Below, piece by piece: positions 62,680 to 64,000 of a stretch of 64,000 nt of DNA; position 1 is the first letter of the stretch, and every line of letters begins with the position of its first letter. A program made the position numbers and the translations under genes. The notes under the pieces are model-generated. The model did not search any database, was not told the DNA's origin, and was given only the letters and a program-made list of their open reading frames with translations. The DNA is from JTS-RE37 sp041744575 (GTDB lineage Bacteria > Bacteroidota > Bacteroidia > Flavobacteriales > Flavobacteriaceae): positions 144,880 through 208,879 of the forward strand of contig JBGTKP010000049.1 of assembly GCA_041744575.1 (NCBI GenBank), read 5' to 3'.

Positions 62680-62705
62680 AGTCCCCGTCAGAACATTTTG
62701 AGAAT
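62680..62705 (+). repeat. Partial D repeat
   Basis: AGTCCCCGTCAGAACATTTTGAGAAT, 24 of 26 identical to the 3' part of the D repeats at 63868-63893 and 63970-63995. It lies 8 bases after the DUF4468-like stop codon. Confidence 0.75.
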
Positions 62706-62745
62706 GGTTAAAGTAATCTTCCCAAGTCATCTTAATCAATTCAAT

Positions 62746-63552
62746 TTATGGACAGCTAATCTGCGAGGCATCAATAACCTCATCTACCGTAATAATTCCA
62801 TCCTCATTATACTCAAAGAAGGCCGTCGTAAATACTGCTTCTCCATCTTTAAGTAGATTAAATGTTATATATCCTCCACCATCTGTGTTTATTTCTATAG
62901 GTAGGGGCACTGGCACAAATTCTATCACTTCACTAGTCCTGGAATAATTGTCGATTGAAAATCGTAATACTTCCACACTATAATATGTCAATTGTAACTC
63001 GTCAAAACATCCGTTATTTGTAAGTGGAAGCATATAATATAATGGCTGAAATTCCAACAAATTTATAACGCTAACAGCTGATCCCGCACCCAATTCTATT
63101 GGTGTGAAACACACAGCATCTAAATTATATTCTCTTTCAAATAATGTAACATTTATCTCAAAAGGAGTGGAGATATTGACATAACCAGTCAGGTCAAATC
63201 TCTCATCTTCCTTGTTAGGAACTTGATAAATGATGTTCAAGTCAGCATCTAGAATATTAACTTCGTTCACAGTATAGGTTCCAAGCTCAAGAAACAAGGT
63301 ATTTTCAGCGCCTTGTGATTCGGAAAAGGGAGTCATAAAAACCTTATTATCATATTTTATTTCCAAAAAGGCCGGATCACTATCTGAACAATCAGGAATA
63401 CCTATTTTATTGGCCGACGAACCAGTTAATAAATTCATATTAAATTGAATTGAAACCGATTCATTTTTAGAACTAGGCTCAAATTCTTCAACACAAGAAT
63501 GTATAAGGAATGTCGTGAAAACTAATAACGCTAACTTAAAATTTCGGCGCAT
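62746..63552 (-). CDS. Predicted lipoprotein of unknown function
   Basis: 268 residues. Lipoprotein signal peptide (MRRNFKLALLVFTTFLIHSC, Cys20 as lipid site) followed by an acidic linker and beta-rich sequence (VSIQFNMNLLTG, VFMTPFSESQG, TYTVNEVNILDADLN, INVTLFEREYNLD). Three Cys in the mature part are far apart. Looks like a surface or periplasmic lipoprotein with sandwich folds, as is common in Bacteroidota. Minus strand, converging with the DUF4468-like gene; AT-rich. No family name recognised. Confidence 0.75.
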   Translation of the reverse strand: MRRNFKLALLVFTTFLIHSCVEEFEPSSKNESVSIQFNMNLLTGSSANKIGIPDCSDSDPAFLEIKYDNKVFMTPFSESQGAENTLFLELGTYTVNEVNILDADLNIIYQVPNKEDERFDLTGYVNISTPFEINVTLFEREYNLDAVCFTPIELGAGSAVSVINLLEFQPLYYMLPLTNNGCFDELQLTYYSVEVLRFSIDNYSRTSEVIEFVPVPLPIEINTDGGGYITFNLLKDGEAVFTTAFFEYNEDGIITVDEVIDASQISCP

Positions 63553-63680
63553 TTTTACAAAATTGAATCTTTGGAAGATAGGAATATTTTATGAGTCTTA
63601 ATTCTATCATGCCATAATTTTTGAGGATAAATATGGAAGAAAAGTATTTAATTAATTAAACATCAAAACTACTTATTCAA

Positions 63681-63759
63681 AGTGATATTTTAACAGCTAT
63701 TTCCACCTCAATACCTGCGCGTGTTTTTTAGACTTTAATCTAAAAATTTATATAGGTTT
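63681..63759 (+). repeat. Direct repeat U, copy 2
   Basis: Matches copy 1 (62019-62100) with four mismatches over 69 core bases (63691-63759). The last base of the TAGGTTTG element is changed to T here. About 70 bases separate it from the first D repeat, where copy 1 has a 530-base gene in the same place. Confidence 0.85.
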
Positions 63760-63761
63760 TT

Positions 63762-63836
63762 ATGAGTAAAGACAGTATTAAGTGCCAAACTACTAAAGGA
63801 GGTTGCTTCCAATGTAACTCAGAAAGACCTGGGTGA
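63762..63836 (+). CDS. Possible 24-residue Cys-containing peptide
   Basis: ATG 63762, TGA 63834-63836: MSKDSIKCQTTKGGCFQCNS then ERPG. It begins right after repeat U2, three bases past the element. Three Cys in a C-x6-C-x2-C pattern. No family and no independent support; it may be accidental. Confidence 0.2.
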   Translation: MSKDSIKCQTTKGGCFQCNSERPG

Positions 63837-63898
63837 TTGGTGGCGGGAATTGCCTCCTTCGTCGGCGAGTCCCCGCCCGAACATTTTGAGAATAAAAA
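63829..63898 (+). repeat. Direct repeat D, copy 1
   Basis: 70 bases starting CTGGGTGATTGG, identical to copy 2 (63931-64000) except two bases (C to T at the position within GTCCC(C/T)GCCC, and the last base). It includes a GC-rich GGCGGG...CCCGCC pairing that can fold, in contrast to the AT-rich surroundings. Confidence 0.9.
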
Positions 63899-63930
63899 CC
63901 TATTGAGAAAGATTTGTCACTTCGTACTTA

Positions 63931-64000
63931 CTGGGTGATTGGTGGCGGGAATTGCCTCCTTCGTCGGCGAGTCCCTGCCCGAACATTTTGAGAATAAAAC
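63931..64000 (+). repeat. Direct repeat D, copy 2 (runs to the window edge)
   Basis: Second 70-base copy, starting 102 bases after the first. The spacer (63899-63930) is AATTT-like and non-repeated. The array probably continues beyond 64000. Confidence 0.85.

Larger units (their letters stand above)
63553..64000. other. 448-base repeat-bearing region at the window end
   Basis: Holds repeat U copy 2, a 24-codon frame and two D repeats; see separate entries. No ordinary gene was found. The region continues past the window. Confidence 0.7.

Noticed and set aside
62019..64000. Integron attC cassette array
   Set aside because: No integrase is seen and no RYYYAAC/GTTRRRY core pairs were found around the units.

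Overview
The window is a stretch of chromosome from a member of the Bacteroidota, most likely a marine Flavobacteriaceae; I cannot name the genus from sequence alone. The reasons are: type IX secretion genes (two PorP/SprF proteins and a giant adhesin with a gliding-motility CHU_C tail), lack of Shine-Dalgarno-like sites, promoters of the Bacteroidota form TTG/TTTG-N19-TAnnTTTG, a DUF4212/VC_2705 acetate symporter pair, and many TolC/OmpA/lipoprotein genes with flavobacterial signal peptides. No tRNA, rRNA, CRISPR array, transposase or integrase was recognised.

Layout. 1-3298: the end of a MacB-like ABC exporter, its membrane fusion protein and a TolC protein. 3381-9015: housekeeping genes (TsaB, an unknown secreted protein, MscS channel, DUF255 thioredoxin-like lipoprotein, dodecin, Nfu scaffold). 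9137-16166: a lone PorP-like protein, a vWA protein, a TPR sensor kinase with its LytTR regulator, a gamma carbonic anhydrase and FabD. 16314-22846: adhesin, PorP/SprF and OmpA, a type IX secretion operon. 23022-27004: acetate uptake and activation (DUF4212, sodium:solute symporter, Acs). 27064-30958 (minus strand): an Nramp-like transporter without the usual metal-binding motifs, SanA-like protein, P1 peptidase, SET-domain protein. 31587-39435: a 33-residue lysine-rich protein divergent from a phosphatase-family enzyme, then a three-gene 'planctomycete-type' cytochrome cluster (PSD1/DUF1549-DUF1553, DUF1501, heme c plus leucine-rich repeats) and a phosphotriesterase-like lactonase.

39697-45941 is a regulatory and stress block: an NtrB-like kinase and an NtrC-like sigma-54 activator, followed by a sigma-54-type promoter in front of a small secreted protein, then glutamate dehydrogenase, a GreA/Rnk-like factor, an unknown protein and a universal stress protein, the last three overlapping or nearly so. 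46018-48289 holds a CynX-type transporter, a YtxH protein and a small membrane protein. 48574-56378 is a second signalling block: a soluble 1990-residue hybrid kinase with nine tandem 92/93-residue HAMP-type units, a REC-kinase protein and a single-domain response regulator, probably a phosphorelay; a MATE exporter follows.

From about 58037 to the end the DNA becomes visibly AT-rich and gene-poor: a GT-C-type membrane glycosyltransferase, a membrane protein of unknown function, a DUF4468-like secreted protein, a lipoprotein, and two families of direct repeats that appear to mark a duplicated and partly deleted gene cassette. This is the least explained part of the window.
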